A stretch of DNA of 64,000 nt from Primulina eburnea (Eukaryota > Streptophyta > Magnoliopsida > Lamiales > Gesneriaceae). This document shows positions 34,054 through 44,882 of this stretch, in pieces; positions within the stretch are counted from its first letter, which is position 1, and every line of letters begins with the position of its first letter. Where the stretch lies: NCBI RefSeq assembly GCF_022965805.1, contig NC_133104.1, forward strand, positions 23,680,069 to 23,744,068. Reading direction: 5' to 3'. The notes under the pieces are model-generated. The model did not search any database, had not been told where the DNA came from, and saw only the letters and a program-made list of their open reading frames with translations. A program made the position numbers and the translations under genes.

Positions 34054-36040
34054 TGTTAGAGTAGATGCCCTGCAAGCCAACGGTTGGCTAGAGAATTGAT
34101 TGACTCAAGTGAAATAAACAATCTTTGTTTTAATATAATTTAACTTTTTATGGTCTTGTTATACTTTATCTGTATACCCATACAAACAACATAGATAAAG
34201 TCTTTGATTATGCTTTAATACAAATGAATCGTAATTCGATGTTGAAACTCATTTGTAAACACTGCATATTCTAAATTCGTTCCTAGTCGATTCAGCCGCC
34301 TAAAATAGGGATAAAGGCCGCTTGAGCTCGAGATTAGCATCTGTGATATTGTGTACTGCGTTTCTTGGTAAGGGCATGGAGATGTCCAAACATGCAGATG
34401 GGTAGTCATATGATGGTTATACCGAACAACCCTCACTCGGACTTTCCAAGTGGTTATCATTAATCGAGAGGATAAGTCCGTGGTTATGATTGTACACCAT
34501 TAGTCCTTACGACCCGGGACAACACTGAGGCTCTATATACAAGGGCTGTGCTTTGACTCGTTTACCGGCTCCAGGAGAGTCATCAGGTGGCGATGTTGGG
34601 TACAGTTGCGACATATATAGGAGCCAGTGCATTGTAGTCGGGGATTCACCGCTCACCTACGGGTGTGGATATCCTATGTGATCTGATGTAATAATAGTGC
34701 GTGGAATCTCTGGCCAGAGTATGAGATGTACGTTAGAGAAGGAGTTCTCAAATAGTACACGCGATGCCACTGTTATAGTTATCACATAGTTATCGAATTA
34801 ATATGCAACCCTCGATGAACCAATGGTTGCAGATTCGATCGGGATATATGAGATGAAGGGACCGTACTGTACGCTAATCATAATCGACTGGTTCTTGCAG
34901 GCACTATCAGTGATACCTAGGGGATCATGGGGCGATGCTACTAGACGCTCTTATCATGATCCGATGGGTGCAATCAGAAATGAGTTCTGACATTCTTAAT
35001 CAAGGTGTTGATGAAAAGAATGGGGCTAACTGGGGTAAGCCCGAATAAGAATAAATATTATTTTGAATCACAAAGAGTTGTGAACCCACAGCTAGCTGTA
35101 TCCCTGAACCATTGAGGGTCACACAAGTACTGGATCATTTGTTCCCGTTGAGAGAATAAATTCAAGAAGTTGAATTTATATTATATAGTAAATTCAAGGA
35201 GTTGAATTTATGATAATTCAATTTTGAGAGAATAAATTCAAGGAGTTGAATTTATAAATTTGAGAATTTAATTTATTAAACTCAAATGTTGGGTTTATTA
35301 AATATTAAATTTTGGAGGTGATAAAAATTCAAGGAGTTGAATTTATAATTTAAATAATAAATTCAAATGTTGAATTTATAATGTATTTAATTTATTAAGC
35401 TCAAAAGTTGAGTTGATTGATTAATAAATTAAATATGGCGGGTAATATGTTTAATGGGCTTGTAGGAGTACAAGTCCAACATAACAAATAATTAAAGTTT
35501 TAATGGGCCATGATTAAATTAATTACTAGTTGGACTAGCCCAATTAATTAAATCAAGCCCATTAATGTTAATTATGTCATTAGGCTATTATTTAATTATA
35601 AATAACACATGTTAATTAAAAACCTAGCCTACCACAACACAAGGTCTTCGAGACTTTCACTTTCAAAGAAAAAAAAACGGCCACTCCCCTTTTTGAAGGA
35701 AAATTTTGAGCCGTCTCTCTTAATTTTCTCTCCTACGCAAAATCCCTTCCAATATTTCTAGTGTAATTTGGAAGAGGATCAAACAATTCAGTCGTGGACC
35801 TGATTAGACGAAACGAAAAGAGTCTCTTGAAGAAAGTTCGTAGAGATTCATCAAGAGCCAGATCTGTTATACCGGATCGGTTGGTGTCCATTGATTAATT
35901 CACCAGAGGTATAACGATTTTAAACTCCCTATGTATGTTTATGTTTAAATTATACGAGCGTCCAAACATATTTTGATTGTCAAATAAATATTTTTAAATC
36001 TTCCGCTGCGTTTGCGCGTGTAGAAAACCGGGATCTAACA
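34054..36040 (+). repeat. 5' LTR of copia-3
   Basis: 1987 bp, TGTTAGAGTAG to GGATCTAACA. It has a shorter AT-rich hairpin array (35156-35415) than copia-2. Confidence 0.92.
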
Positions 36041-36041
36041 G

Positions 36042-36053
36042 TGGTATCAGAGC
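36042..36053 (+). other. primer binding site of copia-3
   Basis: TGGTATCAGAGC one base after the LTR. Confidence 0.93.
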
Positions 36054-36195
36054 CAGGTTTTTCTAAATCGTATGGTTTTATGTTGAATAATTTATTTCTA
36101 ACCACACAAGAAAATTTTTCAGAAAATTTAGCACCACAGAAATTTATTTATTTTTTTTCAGATTTTCGAAACAAAAAAAAAAATTTAAATTAAAT

Positions 36196-36415
36196 CTGCC
36201 CGAAACTGTTCCAGGCAGTCCGTGCGCGTAGGCGTCGGACGCCTGCGCGCACCGCGCTAGCGCAAGTGCCGGACGCCTTCACGCACAGCGCTAGCGCAGG
36301 CGTCGGACGCCTGTGCGCACCGCGCTAGCGCATGCGACGCCTGCGCGCGGCGTCGGTGCGCCTAGTGTGTTTTGCGCCCACAGGGCCGCTGCCGCTGCCC
36401 GAAACGTTCGGGCAG
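36196..36415. repeat. GC-rich palindromic module in copia-3 leader
   Basis: Bounded by hairpins at 36196-36218 (imperfect) and 36395-36415 (identical to the one in copia-2). The interior differs from copia-2: repeated GGCGTC-G-GACGCC hairpins and three copies of palindrome GCGCTAGCGC in a rough tandem of about 40 bp. Confidence 0.8.
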
Positions 36416-38071
36416 CGGGCGTGCGGTGGCCGGGGAGCGTCTCGGGAAGCGCGCTGAATAATGGGCTTGTATTGTTTGGGCCTAGGGTGCGATTTTCTAC
36501 TTTTTCAAATTTTTGGGTAAAATTGGTTCAATTTTTATTTTGGAAAATTGATTTTTAGAAAATTAATAATTTTCTTGTGAAATAAATAATTAGAATATGA
36601 TTTTAATTATTTATGGGAAAAATGAGTTTTTACAAGAAATCAATTATTATTGATTTAATTGGAAATTAAATAAAGGGGTTTATTTAATTTATTAAATCTT
36701 TAATAATTGTGGTGGTTAGTGATATAATTATTAGATATATGATTTATCAATTAATTAAATTGTTTAATTAAATTGTTGTTAATATTTGATATTAAATGCA
36801 TGAAGGATGATCGAGAGCCTTGACCAATGTGTTAGGTGTATGTTAGGATATTTTACTGCTTTATTCGTTTTTTAATATTTGATATTATTAAAGTGAGCCT
36901 GGTTTATGGCCCGTTCCCACCCCATGAGATGTATCCCTTATGTGCCATGGCTATTTAAATGTAATTATTAGAAATAGTGGGAGATCAAGACTGGAAGATG
37001 GTGGGCCCGATGATCAAGATGAAGACATGTAAAATATTGGAAGCTCTTGTAATAGTTGCATTTGCATCCCTGCATTCACCTAGGTTTATACCTGGATCCA
37101 TGTATGACTCACATGGATCTAATAGTGTTGGCGATCGATCATCCTTATTAATTGTTGAATGTCATATTATGATATATATGATATATAGTAGTATGCATGT
37201 ATGTATATTATTATATAATATAGTTGCATGAATCCGGCAAACATACAAACTTGTGGCACACGATTTTTAAATTAAAATTACGAGACAATTTTAAAATTAA
37301 AATCCCTCATTTTGAATAAGATTCAAAATTTATATCAAACCGAAAAAGTAAAAATTAAAGGAGTTTAATTTTCCTTGCCTTCCATCAACCGTGGTTGCAT
37401 GTTGATCGATATCCGCGGATAGTGTGTAACGAACCGTATTTTCATACTTAAAATTTGCGGAAAAATTAAAAATTTTCTTAAATAAAAACATCCACACGGT
37501 CGTCACTCATCATTCATAAAATATCTTTAAAATCTACCATCACAATTAAAATTTGCTAAAAGAGAAGCTGTCTCAAAAAGTCTCACAACCCAATCATAAA
37601 ATCAGAGTATAAATGTATTTTCTTAAAAACTTAAAATAGCGTATGCGGTCCTCGGGTCTAGCCTCCCGCTCAGTCCAAGCCTGTCCCTTGGTCGCCACCT
37701 CCCGTCTCCTCATCAACATAGTCACCTGCATCGATCAAGTCTAGTGAGTCTAAAGACTCAACACGTATAAACTGGGATAACAAGTACTACGTAATAAAAA
37801 TCGCATGCTTCTTAAAAATAGAACGTACATAACTTGAAACTTGAGCTTGCATAATAACCTTGAACTTGCATACATATATATAGACGTGCCATAACGTGAA
37901 ACTTTCATATTCATAACTGCATACTTGAGCATACTAAAACATACATGACTTCATCATTTTTTTTGTAGAGGATGTTTCAAAGCAAGTGACCCATACATAA
38001 TAAACGCCTGATCAGACACACCACAGTATTGGGCTGACAGGGACGTATCCACTGCCACATACATGAGATCT

Positions 38072-38226
38072 CTGTTCATAATTTAACAGGCCAGTTGATC
38101 CACGTTCATAATTTAACGCTTCACAACCACAATCTAACCCGTTCATAATTTAACGGGCGGATTGGTCCCCGTTCATAATTTAACGCTTTCCAATCCTAAC
38201 TTCAAACCCGTTCATAATTTAACGGG
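38072..38226. repeat. Five copies of the GTT-CATAATTT-AAC hairpin in gypsy-B LTR
   Basis: Copies at 38072-38089, 38102-38119, 38138-38157, 38168-38185 and 38207-38226. The loop CATAATTT is invariant. Stems vary as CTGTT/AACAG in the first copy and CCCGTT/AACGGG in the third and fifth, so both arms changed together. Repeated in the right LTR at about 45530-45685. Confidence 0.85.
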
Positions 38227-38575
38227 GTGGAGAGGTCCTCGGCCACGTTCACCGACTTCCAAACCCATTCACTTTTGGTCACAAGACATTTAGCATACCT
38301 CAAAAACTTCAAATATTTTCTTTGCACGTCATACATACTTACTTGGCGTTGACGGATTCGTTGGACTTCGATCGGGGCCGTTGCTGCACATAGTGATCAT
38401 GAATTGACATGCTTAACTTGCATACTTAGACGTAGGTAATCACGCTCACTTACGAGTTCATTCAATTCCTTAGGACGTTCTACAATTCCCATGACTCGAA
38501 TTTGTAAATCATTGTGCTAACCCATGACGTCTAACCTCAAAGCATACTAAATTATTTTTCCCCAAAAATGAAGGA

Positions 38576-38759
38576 CACGGACCCCGTACCTACAAACGTG
38601 TAGGGGTCCGTGTAGGCTCTGGAAATTGACACCGAAGGAAAGCAAAGGCACGGACCCCGTGTCAGGGTCCGGGTGGAGGTCCGTGTAGACTCTATAATGG
38701 CGCACCAAGAGAAAAACAAAGACACGGACCCCGTGCCAGGGTCCGTGCTTGGGTCCGTG
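38576..38759. repeat. CACGGACCC / GGGTCCGTG inverted-repeat array in gypsy-B LTR
   Basis: 38576-38612 has a 10-bp stem CACGGACCCC. 38723-38747 has a 9-bp stem. An imperfect copy lies at 38649-38672 and an extra right arm at 38751-38759. The right LTR has lost one inter-hairpin segment (46030-46170). Confidence 0.85.
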
Positions 38760-39461
38760 TACTTGCGGGACAAACGAAGCTACGAAAATTCTGTACATGC
38801 TTTGCTCAACTTTCTAGACTCGGTTGCACGGACTATGAAACGACACCCCGAGACCCATCCTATCATGCTCTAACATCAAACCATAAACGTACAACATCCA
38901 ACGAAGCCTGCAACAAAAACTACAAGAACACAATTTTCGTAAAAGTCGCAGTTTGAGCAGTCCCACGAAAAACATCATAACTCACTCGATTTTCATCCAA
39001 AAATCTCGAATTTTATATCAAATCGAAGGTATCGAAAAGTTCTACAATTTTCTAGTTGAAAGTTTTCTCAAAATCCCGACAAAAAAATCGCAGTTTTTAT
39101 CAGAACAGTAAGTTGCGAGATTTCAGATCTAAAAAGTATTTCAAACGCATTCAAACTATTTCCCGCTCAAACGACGAACGTCACACATGGATTTTCACGC
39201 ATAAAATAACACGACGCATACTATGACAAGATCGATGCAGAAAGAACAGATTATACGTGCCTTTTGATAATAAACGTTACCGAAACGGCGTCACCGAGGC
39301 GGAGATGGAAGCGAGGTTGATCCGGGACGAACGTGGCACGCTTTTCTTGCAATAAAATTCACGAAAACCTTGCTGGAATTTGAAGAGGGGGTGGGCGGCT
39401 GCTATGCTAATGAAGAACCCTAGTTTTCTCTCCTCAAAGATATAAAATCTGAAACGTAAAG

Positions 39462-39532
39462 TGAGTGTGTGTGTGTTTAGTGTGTGTAAAAACATGTAAG
39501 TGTGTGTGAGTGTGTGTAACGTGTGTGTGTGT
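39462..39532. repeat. GT-rich microsatellite in gypsy-B LTR
   Basis: Interrupted GTGTGT runs; slightly shorter at 47046-47117 in the right LTR. Confidence 0.85.
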
Positions 39533-39985
39533 TTTAATTAGGGGAAACTCTAGCTAAATAAACTATTTAAAATACTAATAAAAAGTTTACACACACTATT
39601 TTAATCAAACTCTACAATTAAAATATCTACACACTAATTTTAAAAGTTTTAAACTCTTAAATCACTTAATACATAATTAAGGCTTTAAAAATACTAACTA
39701 ATTAATAAATTATTTAAAACGCCTCATTCTCAACTTAAAAATAAAATACCACATTTTAATTTGCCAAAATCGTCACTGGGTCTTTTCCTCAATCCCGCCT
39801 CGAATAATCGCCTGAAACATGAAACTTGAAAAAGACATTTTAACGTGCATCCCATAAACATGAATAATTTTAAATAATGCATTTTCATAAATTATGCATG
39901 GCTAAAACTCATTTAAAAAAAATATAAATGATCTAATAATTAAATAAATGCATGGGTTATACGTGTACTGAATTTGGGCATTACA

Positions 39986-40000
39986 GTTCCTCCCCCACTT
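39986..40000 (-). other. polypurine tract of gypsy-B
   Basis: Minus strand AAGTGGGGGAGGAAC directly before the 3' LTR. Confidence 0.88.
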
Positions 40001-40021
40001 ATAAAAATTTTGTCCTTGAAA

Positions 40022-41542
40022 TTAAATCTTACCGAACAACTCCGGGTAGCGAAGTCTCATATCTGCTTCTGACTCCCATGTGGCTTCTTCCACTGATTGA
40101 TTCAGCCACTGAACTTTGACTAGCTTAGTCACTTTGTTCCGGAGTCTGCGCTCCTGTCGGTCGAGGATTTGAGTCGGTCTTTCCTCATAAGACAAATCTG
40201 GAGCAAGCTGCAAAGGCTCATAACTCAGAATGTGCGAAGGGTTAGCCAAATATTTCCTTAGCATCGAGACATGGAACACATTGTGTACTCCGACCAGATT
40301 CGGCGGAAGGGCTACACAATAGGCTAGTGTCCCAACTCTGTCAAGAATCTCAAACGGCCCAATGAACCTCGGACTCAGTTTGCCTCTTTTTCCGAACCTC
40401 ATAACACCTTTCATAGGTGCTATTTTGACGAATACGTGATCACCAACGGCAAATTCGAGGTCTCTCCTCCTCTTATCGGCGTAACTCTTTTGACGGCTTT
40501 GGGCAGTCTTCATCCTCTCACGAATCTTGACCACTACGTCTGCAGTCTGTTGAACTATCTCTGGACCAAGTTCTGTCCTCTCACCAACTTCATCCCAATG
40601 AACTGGTGATCTGCACTTCCTCCCATACAATGCCTCGTAGGGAGCCATTCCGATGGATGCTTGGAAGCTGTTGTTGTATGTGAACTCCACTAGAGGTAGT
40701 CTAGACTCCCAAGCTCCTTGGAAATCAATCATGCAGGCTCTCAGCAAATCCTCTAAAATCTGAATCACTCGCTCAGACTGGCCATCTGTCTGCGGATGAA
40801 AAGCTGTACTGAAAAGCAACTTCGTCCCCATGGCTGCATGCAAACTTTTCCAGAAGGACGATGTGAATCTCGGGTCCCTGTCGGACACAATTGAAACTGG
40901 GAATCCATGTAGACGGACTATCTCCCTGATATATAGCTCTGTGTACTGCGTCATGGAGAAAGTCGTCTTCACTGGTAGAAAATGCGCTGACTTAGTGAGT
41001 CGGTCTACTATAACCCAAATAGAATTCGATCCTCTGACTGACCTCGGCAACCCGACCACAAAATCCATAGTAATGTTCTCCCATTTCCACTCGGGAATGG
41101 GGAGTGGCTTAACCAATCCTGCTGGCCTCTGATGCTCTGCCTTCACTTGCTGACAAGTGAGGCATTCTGACACAAATCGGCGGATGTCTCTCTTCATCCC
41201 TGGCCACCAATACAATAATTGTAGGTCTTTGTACATCTTGGTACCTCCTGGGTGGATGGAATACGGAGATGCGTGTGCCTCTGTCAATATATCCTGTCTG
41301 ATCGATCCAACACTAGGCACCCACATTCTACCTCTGTATCTCACAATGCCGTCTGAAACTGTGTACAGCACACTGCCCTTGGCTTCGTCTTTCAGTCTCC
41401 ATTTCTGTAATTGCTCATCTGACGACTGTCCTGCCCGGATACGGTCTAGCAAATCAGATTTGACTACCAGATTAGACAGCCTGGGTGCTCTGCCCTCACG
41501 ATAAATCTCTAGGCCAAACTTCTGAATCTCGGACTGAAGCGG
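40022..41542 (-). CDS. pol: gypsy-B integrase with chromodomain (3' part of pol)
   Basis: Inserts the cDNA into the host genome. The frame directly continues the RT-RNase H frame after a single TGA at 41545-41543. The zinc region has the H-H-C-C pattern (HASPYSIH, then CLTCQQVK). The DDE core shows MDFVVGLP, SDRDPRFTS and HPQTDGQSERVIQ. The C-terminal part has the GPF region (SPRFIGPFEI) and a chromodomain-like tail with VEEATWESEADMRLRYPELF. The frame is otherwise intact to its stop. Translation as a separate protein is unlikely, since it has no suitable start; it would depend on readthrough. The chromodomain would be expected to target insertion to heterochromatin. Confidence 0.92.
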   Translation of the reverse strand, partial: PLQSEIQKFGLEIYREGRAPRLSNLVVKSDLLDRIRAGQSSDEQLQKWRLKDEAKGSVLYTVSDGIVRYRGRMWVPSVGSIRQDILTEAHASPYSIHPGGTKMYKDLQLLYWWPGMKRDIRRFVSECLTCQQVKAEHQRPAGLVKPLPIPEWKWENITMDFVVGLPRSVRGSNSIWVIVDRLTKSAHFLPVKTTFSMTQYTELYIREIVRLHGFPVSIVSDRDPRFTSSFWKSLHAAMGTKLLFSTAFHPQTDGQSERVIQILEDLLRACMIDFQGAWESRLPLVEFTYNNSFQASIGMAPYEALYGRKCRSPVHWDEVGERTELGPEIVQQTADVVVKIRERMKTAQSRQKSYADKRRRDLEFAVGDHVFVKIAPMKGVMRFGKRGKLSPRFIGPFEILDRVGTLAYCVALPPNLVGVHNVFHVSMLRKYLANPSHILSYEPLQLAPDLSYEERPTQILDRQERRLRNKVTKLVKVQWLNQSVEEATWESEADMRLRYPELFGKI

Positions 41543-43401
41543 TCACTGCACTGACAATTGAGCGATGACTGCCACTTTCCTGCTCAAAGCGTCTGCGACA
41601 ACATTAGCCTTTCCAGGATGGTAGCTAATTTCGCAGTCGTAATCTTTCACAAGTTCCAACCACCGTCTCTGTCTCATATTCAGCTCCTTCTGCGTGAAGA
41701 AGTATTTGAGACTCTTGTGGTTGGTGAAAATCTGACATCTCTCGCCGTAGAGGTAGTGTCTCCAAATTTTCAGTGCGAAGACAACGGCGGCTAACTCCAG
41801 ATCGTGCGTCGGGTAGTTCTTTTCATGCACTTTCAACTGCCTGGATGCATAAGCTATGACCCGACCCTGCTGCATCAACACTGCGCCTAATCCGAGCTTA
41901 GATGCATCGGTATAAAGTACAAACTCACCTTGCCCTGTTGGCATGGCTAACACTGGCGCTGAAATAAGAGCTTGCTTCAAGGTGTCGAAGCTCTTCTGGC
42001 ATTCCTCACTCCACACAAACTTAGCATTTTTCTTGGTGAGTGAAGTGAGTGGCACCGCTATGGACGAAAATCCATTAATGAACTTACGGTAGTAACCGGC
42101 TAAACCCAAAAAGCTGCGGATTTCAGATGCATTCTTCGGCTCAACCCATTCCTTGACAGCCGCTACTTTCGCTGGATCCACCTCGATTCCACTGCTAGAT
42201 AATATATGCCCCAAAAATGCTACTTTTTCTAACCAAAATTCACACTTACTGAATTTCGCAAATAGCTTGCGACTCTGCAAAGCCTGTAATACTGTCCTCA
42301 AGTGCTGGCGGTGCTCCTCCTGGCTCTTCGAGTATATAAGAATATCGTCTATGAATACTATGACGAATTGATCGAGGAACGGCTGAAATACTCGGTTCAT
42401 GAGATCCATGAAAATTGCTGGAGCATTAGTCAGTCCAAACGGCATCACCAAAAACTCGTAATATCCGTATCTAGTCCTGAAGGCTGTTTTGTGGACATCT
42501 GCATCCTTCACTTTCAGTTGATGGTACCCTGATCGAAGATCTATCTTAGAGAACATGGTGGCTCCCTGCAACTGATCAAACAAGTCTTCGATTCTAGGCA
42601 ACGGGTACTTATTCTTGATCGTTACCTTGTTCAACTCACGGTAATCGTTGCACAGTCTCATGCTTCCGTCTTTCTTTTTCACAAAAAGTACTGGTGCGCC
42701 CCACGGTGAGAAACTCGGGCGGATAAACTCTTTGTCTAAGAGCTCCTGAATCTGTTGCTTGAGTTCTAACATTTCCGCTGGAGCTAATCGATACGGTGCC
42801 TTAGAGATTGGCACCGTGCCTGGCATGAGATCAATGGCAAACTCCACCTCTCTCTCCGGTGGAAGACCTGAAACATCGTCTGGGAAGACGTCTGGGAATT
42901 CACTGACTACTGGCACTTCTGCTAAAGATGGAGTAGTCACATCCGGTGCTGAAATAATACTCGCCAAGAAGGCCTGGCAGCCCTTGGAAATCAGTCTCCT
43001 CGCCTGCATGCACGAAATCATGCGAGAGAAGCTTCTCCATCTATCTGGCTCAAAAAGAAACTGCTCCATACCCAATGGTCTGACTAGTACTGATCTCTTC
43101 TGAAAGTCGATAAGAACTCTGTTCTTAGTCAGCCAGTCCATTCCCAATATGATGTCGAATTCTGGCATTGGCAATAGGATTAAATCTGCATACACTAGGT
43201 GGCCATGCAGTTCTAGGTCGATATCTCTGACCACACTGGTAGCTAACAGCTCTTCCCCTGATGGGACTGTTACTGAAAAATTCACGTCTAGGCCAATGGA
43301 CTTGAGGTCCAGATGATTAGCAAACGTTTCCGATATGAAGGAGTGAGTGGCTCCTGAGTCTATCAATGCGGTTGTGGATAATATCTTAATAAAAATGTTT
43401 C
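41543..43401 (-). CDS. pol: gypsy-B protease - reverse transcriptase - RNase H
   Basis: Protease [10 protein letters not shown] is near the start. RT follows with [30 protein letters not shown] and the catalytic FIDDILIYS. RNase H begins [14 protein letters not shown] and has [18 protein letters not shown]. The third acidic RNase H position reads Asn (codon AAC at 41722-41720, motif TNHKSL) where an Asp is expected, so RNase H is probably inactive. The frame ends at TGA 41545-41543, which looks like a mutated CGA. The frame is not in register with gag unless 43580-43402 is removed; 43401 is then the first base of the second exon. Confidence 0.92.
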
Positions 43402-43580
43402 CTGAGAGACGTTAGCACAACAAACTAACTTACATCCCAAAATTATTAACATAAACCTTAAGCACAGAAGAACCCAATATCACAAGTTACTAAAGAAAAA
43501 TAATACTAGCACACTAACAATCCCAAACCAAAATCTACATGCAAGGCAAAATAATACTGAGCTTTGGTAGGAAAGTTTAC
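43402..43580 (-). other. Intron-like segment between gag and pol of gypsy-B (179 bp)
   Basis: Minus strand begins GTAAAC and ends CTCTCAG, is T-rich, and has a CTAAC branch-type motif shortly before the 3' end. The length is 179 (remainder 2 on division by 3). Its removal brings the gag and protease frames into register at a Gly codon, with neither frame interrupted by a stop before the junction. Left in, gag runs on to an unrelated hydrophobic tail and stops at 43480. An unrelated small insertion is the alternative, but I see no flanking duplication. Confidence 0.7.
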
Positions 43581-44649
43581 CGGTCAGTAGTGTAGTGTCT
43601 GGGTTTGCCTCCTGAGCATGCATAGCAAAAACTCTCCCTTGAGTTGGTTGCTTCCACTGCGGGCACTCCTTCAGCATGTGATCCGTGGCTCCACACTTGA
43701 AGCACTTGCCTGATCTATACAAGCACTGCCCCGGGTGCTGACGGTTGCATTTAGGACACACGGGGAAGGCAACGGGCTTCTGAGGCGCCCCTTGCTGCTG
43801 AACTGGACCCTTGCCCTTTGGTGGTCCATGATAAGGCTTCTTTGTTGGCGGCCCCTGGTACTGCTTCTTAAATTGGGGCCTCTGATGCTGCTGCGGTGGA
43901 GCCTGATAGGGCCTCTTGCCCTGTCTGTCAGCCTCAATATCTCGCTGGTCTTGCTCCGCAGCCAAAGCCCTAGATACGGCGACTGCATAAGAAGTGGGAC
44001 CAGCTACTCGGACGTCGCGGCGCAAGATCGGCCGCAAACCATTCAAGAAATGTCTCAATTTTGCCTGTACATCATTCGCAATAAGGGGCACGAAGTGACA
44101 CCCTCTCTCAAATTTCCTCACAAACTCGGCCACGCTACTGTCTCCCTGTCGCAGCGTCATAAACTCGTTGGTGAGTCTGGTTCGTACTTCCTCAGTGAAG
44201 TACCCTGAGTAAAAGACTTCCTTGAGACCATTCCATGGCAGTACTTGCAGATTGACTGCCACGGATGCGCTCTCCCACCATAACCTGGCGTCTCCAGTCA
44301 ATAAGAAGATGGCACAACGGACCCTATCAGCATCTGCCAGCTCCATAAAGTCGAAAATTACTTCGATGGACTTGATCCATCCCTCAGCGACCATCGGGTC
44401 GGTAGTACCCGAAAACTCCTTCGGACTCATCCTCCGAAACCTCTCATATACCGCCTCGGGTTGGGGCCTCGCCCCTGCGCCTGCTGCTGCCTGGTTCCCC
44501 GCAAACTGTGCGAAGAACTGCGTCATACCAGCAAGCATCTGAGCCTTCATATCTGGAGGTGGCGGTGGTGGAGGATTGGCCCTCTCTTCAACTCGAGGCT
44601 CTCTGTCCTCCTCCCTTGTTTCATGGTCGATCACACGTCTAGGAGGCAT
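43581..44649 (-). CDS. gag: gypsy-B gag
   Basis: Capsid/nucleocapsid protein. I chose the ATG at 44649 (MPPRRVIDHE), as in related gag proteins, rather than the in-frame ATG at 44697. Residues about 20-60 are Pro/Ala-rich. The capsid (retrotransposon-gag) domain follows with SPKEFSGTTDPMVAEGWIKS, WWESAS and LRQGDSSVAEFVRKFERGC. A Gln/Pro/Lys-rich basic linker leads to one zinc knuckle (CFKCGATDHMLKEC). The frame is intact through the presumed splice donor at 43580 and would otherwise end at 43480. Confidence 0.9.
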
Positions 44650-44868
44650 GCTGTTCCAATGAATTACCCAACACTTAAACCCAACATGCATGTACATATA
44701 TCAATATTTTATGATGCACGTAAATCAAACTTAAAACATGCACATACTGAAATCATAACTTGACGCTTACTACATAACATAATGCAAAACTTTAAACTTA
44801 CAGACTTGAGGTGTGACTTCGTGAGCTTCTTGCGACTGGCGGTAGGCGTAACCCTTTACAAGAACACC

Positions 44869-44880
44869 GCTCTAATACCA
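44869..44880 (-). other. primer binding site of gypsy-B
   Basis: Minus strand TGGTATTAGAGC, one base different from the usual iMet site, two bases after the LTR end. Confidence 0.85.
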
Positions 44881-44882
44881 AC

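Larger units (their letters stand above)
34054..37424 (+). mobile_element. Ty1/copia element copia-3, 5' part, interrupted by gypsy-B
   Basis: LTR 34054-36040, primer site 36042-36053 and a leader collinear with copia-2 (24411-25838), stopping where gypsy-B starts at 37425. The coding part must lie beyond gypsy-B, outside the window. LTR sequence is about 90 percent like copia-2 by eye, with deletions. The 5 bases before gypsy-B (TAGTG) should reappear after gypsy-B. Confidence 0.9.
37425..39985 (-). repeat. 3' LTR of gypsy-B
   Basis: 2561 bp. Minus strand TGTAATGCCCAAATTC to GGTTCGTTACA. Contains two hairpin arrays (38072-38226 and 38576-38759) and a GT-rich microsatellite (39462-39532). 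Confidence 0.92.

Noticed and set aside
43735..44763. Plus-strand ORFs opposite gypsy-B gag and pol (also 40830-41504, 42153-43103)
   Set aside because: Shadows of the long minus-strand coding frames; no independent motifs or start context.
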